Position numbers and translations under genes: made by a program. Below are positions 63,080-64,000 of a stretch of 64,000 bases of DNA, one piece after another. The stretch spans positions 3,799,501 to 3,863,500 of the forward strand of contig NZ_CP017241.1 of assembly GCF_001908375.1 (NCBI RefSeq). The letters are read 5' to 3'. How positions within the stretch are numbered: position 1 is the stretch's first letter; each line of letters opens with the position of its first letter. The notes under the pieces were generated by a model that saw only the letters and a list, made by a program, of their open reading frames with translations, was not told where the DNA came from and did no database searches. The stretch is from Rhizobium etli 8C-3 (GTDB lineage Bacteria; Pseudomonadota; Alphaproteobacteria; Rhizobiales; Rhizobiaceae).

Positions 63080-64000
63080 ATGGAAGTTCAATCTCGATCA
63101 ATCACACTCATTGGCGTTCCGGTAGAGGAGGGCTCGGGCCGGCGCGGAGCGGCGATGGGACCGGCAGCGCTACGCATTGCCGGTGTGGACCAAACCCTGA
63201 TCGACCTTGGCCATGACGTGCGTGATGAAGGCGATATCCAGGTCGTTCCGGCGCGCGACCTTCCCAACCATCCGAAGGCTCACAATCTGCGTCTCATTGG
63301 CGCCTATACGCGTGCACTCGAAGCCAGCACCTACGACGCCGCTGCGGCCGGACGGTTTCCGCTGATTCTCGGCGGCGATCACAGCCTGTCGATGGGCAGT
63401 GTCTCCGGCATGGCGCGTTACGCAGCTGAAAAAGGCCGCCCGCTCTTCGTGCTCTGGCTGGACGCCCATTCAGATTTCAATTCGCCGGCCACGTCGCCTT
63501 CGGGCAACATGCATGGCATGCCGGTCGCCTTCTTCAGCGGTCAGGCCGAGGTCGCGGAAATCCTGCCCAAGGACCGGCCCCTCGTTGATCCGCGCAATGT
63601 GTTTCAGGTTGGCATTCGCTCCGTCGATCCATCCGAGCGCGTGGAAATCCAAAAGCACGGCGTCAACGTCTTCGACATGCGCTCGATCGACGAGCAGGGC
63701 ATCGCAGCCACCATGCGCCATATCGTCAGCACGATCGAAAGGGCCAACGGTCTTCTGCATGTAAGTCTGGATGTCGATTTCCTCGACCCGGATATCGCGC
63801 CTGGGGTTGGCACCACCGTCCCTGGCGGCGCGACATTTCGCGAAGCGCACCTCGTCATGGAAATGCTTTCCGACAGCGGGCTCGTATCGTCGCTTGATCT
63901 CGTCGAGCTCAATCCGTTTCTGGACGATCGCGGCAAGAGTGCCCGCGTTCTCGTGGAACTGACGGCAAGCCTCTTCGGCCGCCGCATCTTCGATCGTCCG
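63080..64000 (+). CDS. rocF: Arginase (partial at the 3' end)
   Basis: 307 residues are visible and the frame is still open at the last base, so the gene runs off the window, probably by only a codon or two. Arginase hydrolyses arginine to ornithine and urea. Metal-binding motifs are clear: ILGGDHSLS, WLDAHSDFNSP and SLDVDFLDPDIAPG. The N-terminus VQSRSITLIGVPVEEGSGRRGAAMGPAALR is typical of the family. The divergent Lrp-type gene is the likely regulator. Confidence 0.95.
   Translation, partial: MEVQSRSITLIGVPVEEGSGRRGAAMGPAALRIAGVDQTLIDLGHDVRDEGDIQVVPARDLPNHPKAHNLRLIGAYTRALEASTYDAAAAGRFPLILGGDHSLSMGSVSGMARYAAEKGRPLFVLWLDAHSDFNSPATSPSGNMHGMPVAFFSGQAEVAEILPKDRPLVDPRNVFQVGIRSVDPSERVEIQKHGVNVFDMRSIDEQGIAATMRHIVSTIERANGLLHVSLDVDFLDPDIAPGVGTTVPGGATFREAHLVMEMLSDSGLVSSLDLVELNPFLDDRGKSARVLVELTASLFGRRIFDRP

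Overview
The window is high-GC DNA from the chromosome of an alphaproteobacterium of the Rhizobiaceae (Rhizobium or a close relative). The evidence is the gene content and order: cobS/cobT, bolA, aroK-aroB-CorC-like and xerD-accA blocks, hisC-tyrC with a DUF2125 neighbour, aminolevulinate synthase of the ALAS type (hemA), dxr beside hemA, and a general-stress (EcfG/RpoE2-type) promoter. Both ends cut a gene: a gamma-glutamylcyclotransferase on the left and an arginase on the right.

Layout. 0-25 kb is mostly housekeeping: aromatic amino acid and histidine-type aminotransferase genes, gloB, ribosomal protein L28, a queuosine-precursor transporter preceded by a candidate preQ1 riboswitch, aerobic cobalt chelatase CobST, a zinc-type J protein, BolA, shikimate genes aroK/aroB, XerD, AccA, a YkuD lipoprotein, TusA-like protein, a CobW-type GTPase, a penicillin-binding D,D-carboxypeptidase and an M20 amidohydrolase. 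A tRNA-Arg(CCT) at 24.76 kb marks the boundary to an accessory-looking stretch.

25-39 kb is a nearly uniformly minus-strand block: isochorismatase-like hydrolase, XapX protein, Tat-exported YtcJ-type amidohydrolase, a small secreted protein, DoxX, an MFS exporter with a monooxygenase-like tail, an exported metallo-beta-lactamase-fold protein and an alpha/beta hydrolase, followed by three AraC-family regulators in tandem. A LysR regulator divergent from a VOC dioxygenase and an esterase looks like a quinone/electrophile detoxification module.

39-46.4 kb holds the SpoVR / YeaH / PrkA stress-kinase operon and a set of small exported proteins (DUF992, BON, a beta-barrel-like protein), with a good EcfG promoter in front of a small orphan reading frame. 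46.6-53.1 kb has dxr, hemA and a form II CO-dehydrogenase-like coxSLM operon.

53.4-64 kb has a glycine-zipper lipoprotein, then tamA-tamB. TamB is 2247 residues and contains nine tandem 107-residue repeats, two of which were duplicated so recently that about 719 bp are identical at a 642-bp offset. A divergent Lrp-type regulator / arginase pair ends the window.

All functional calls come from reading motifs, gene order and known families; no database search was run.
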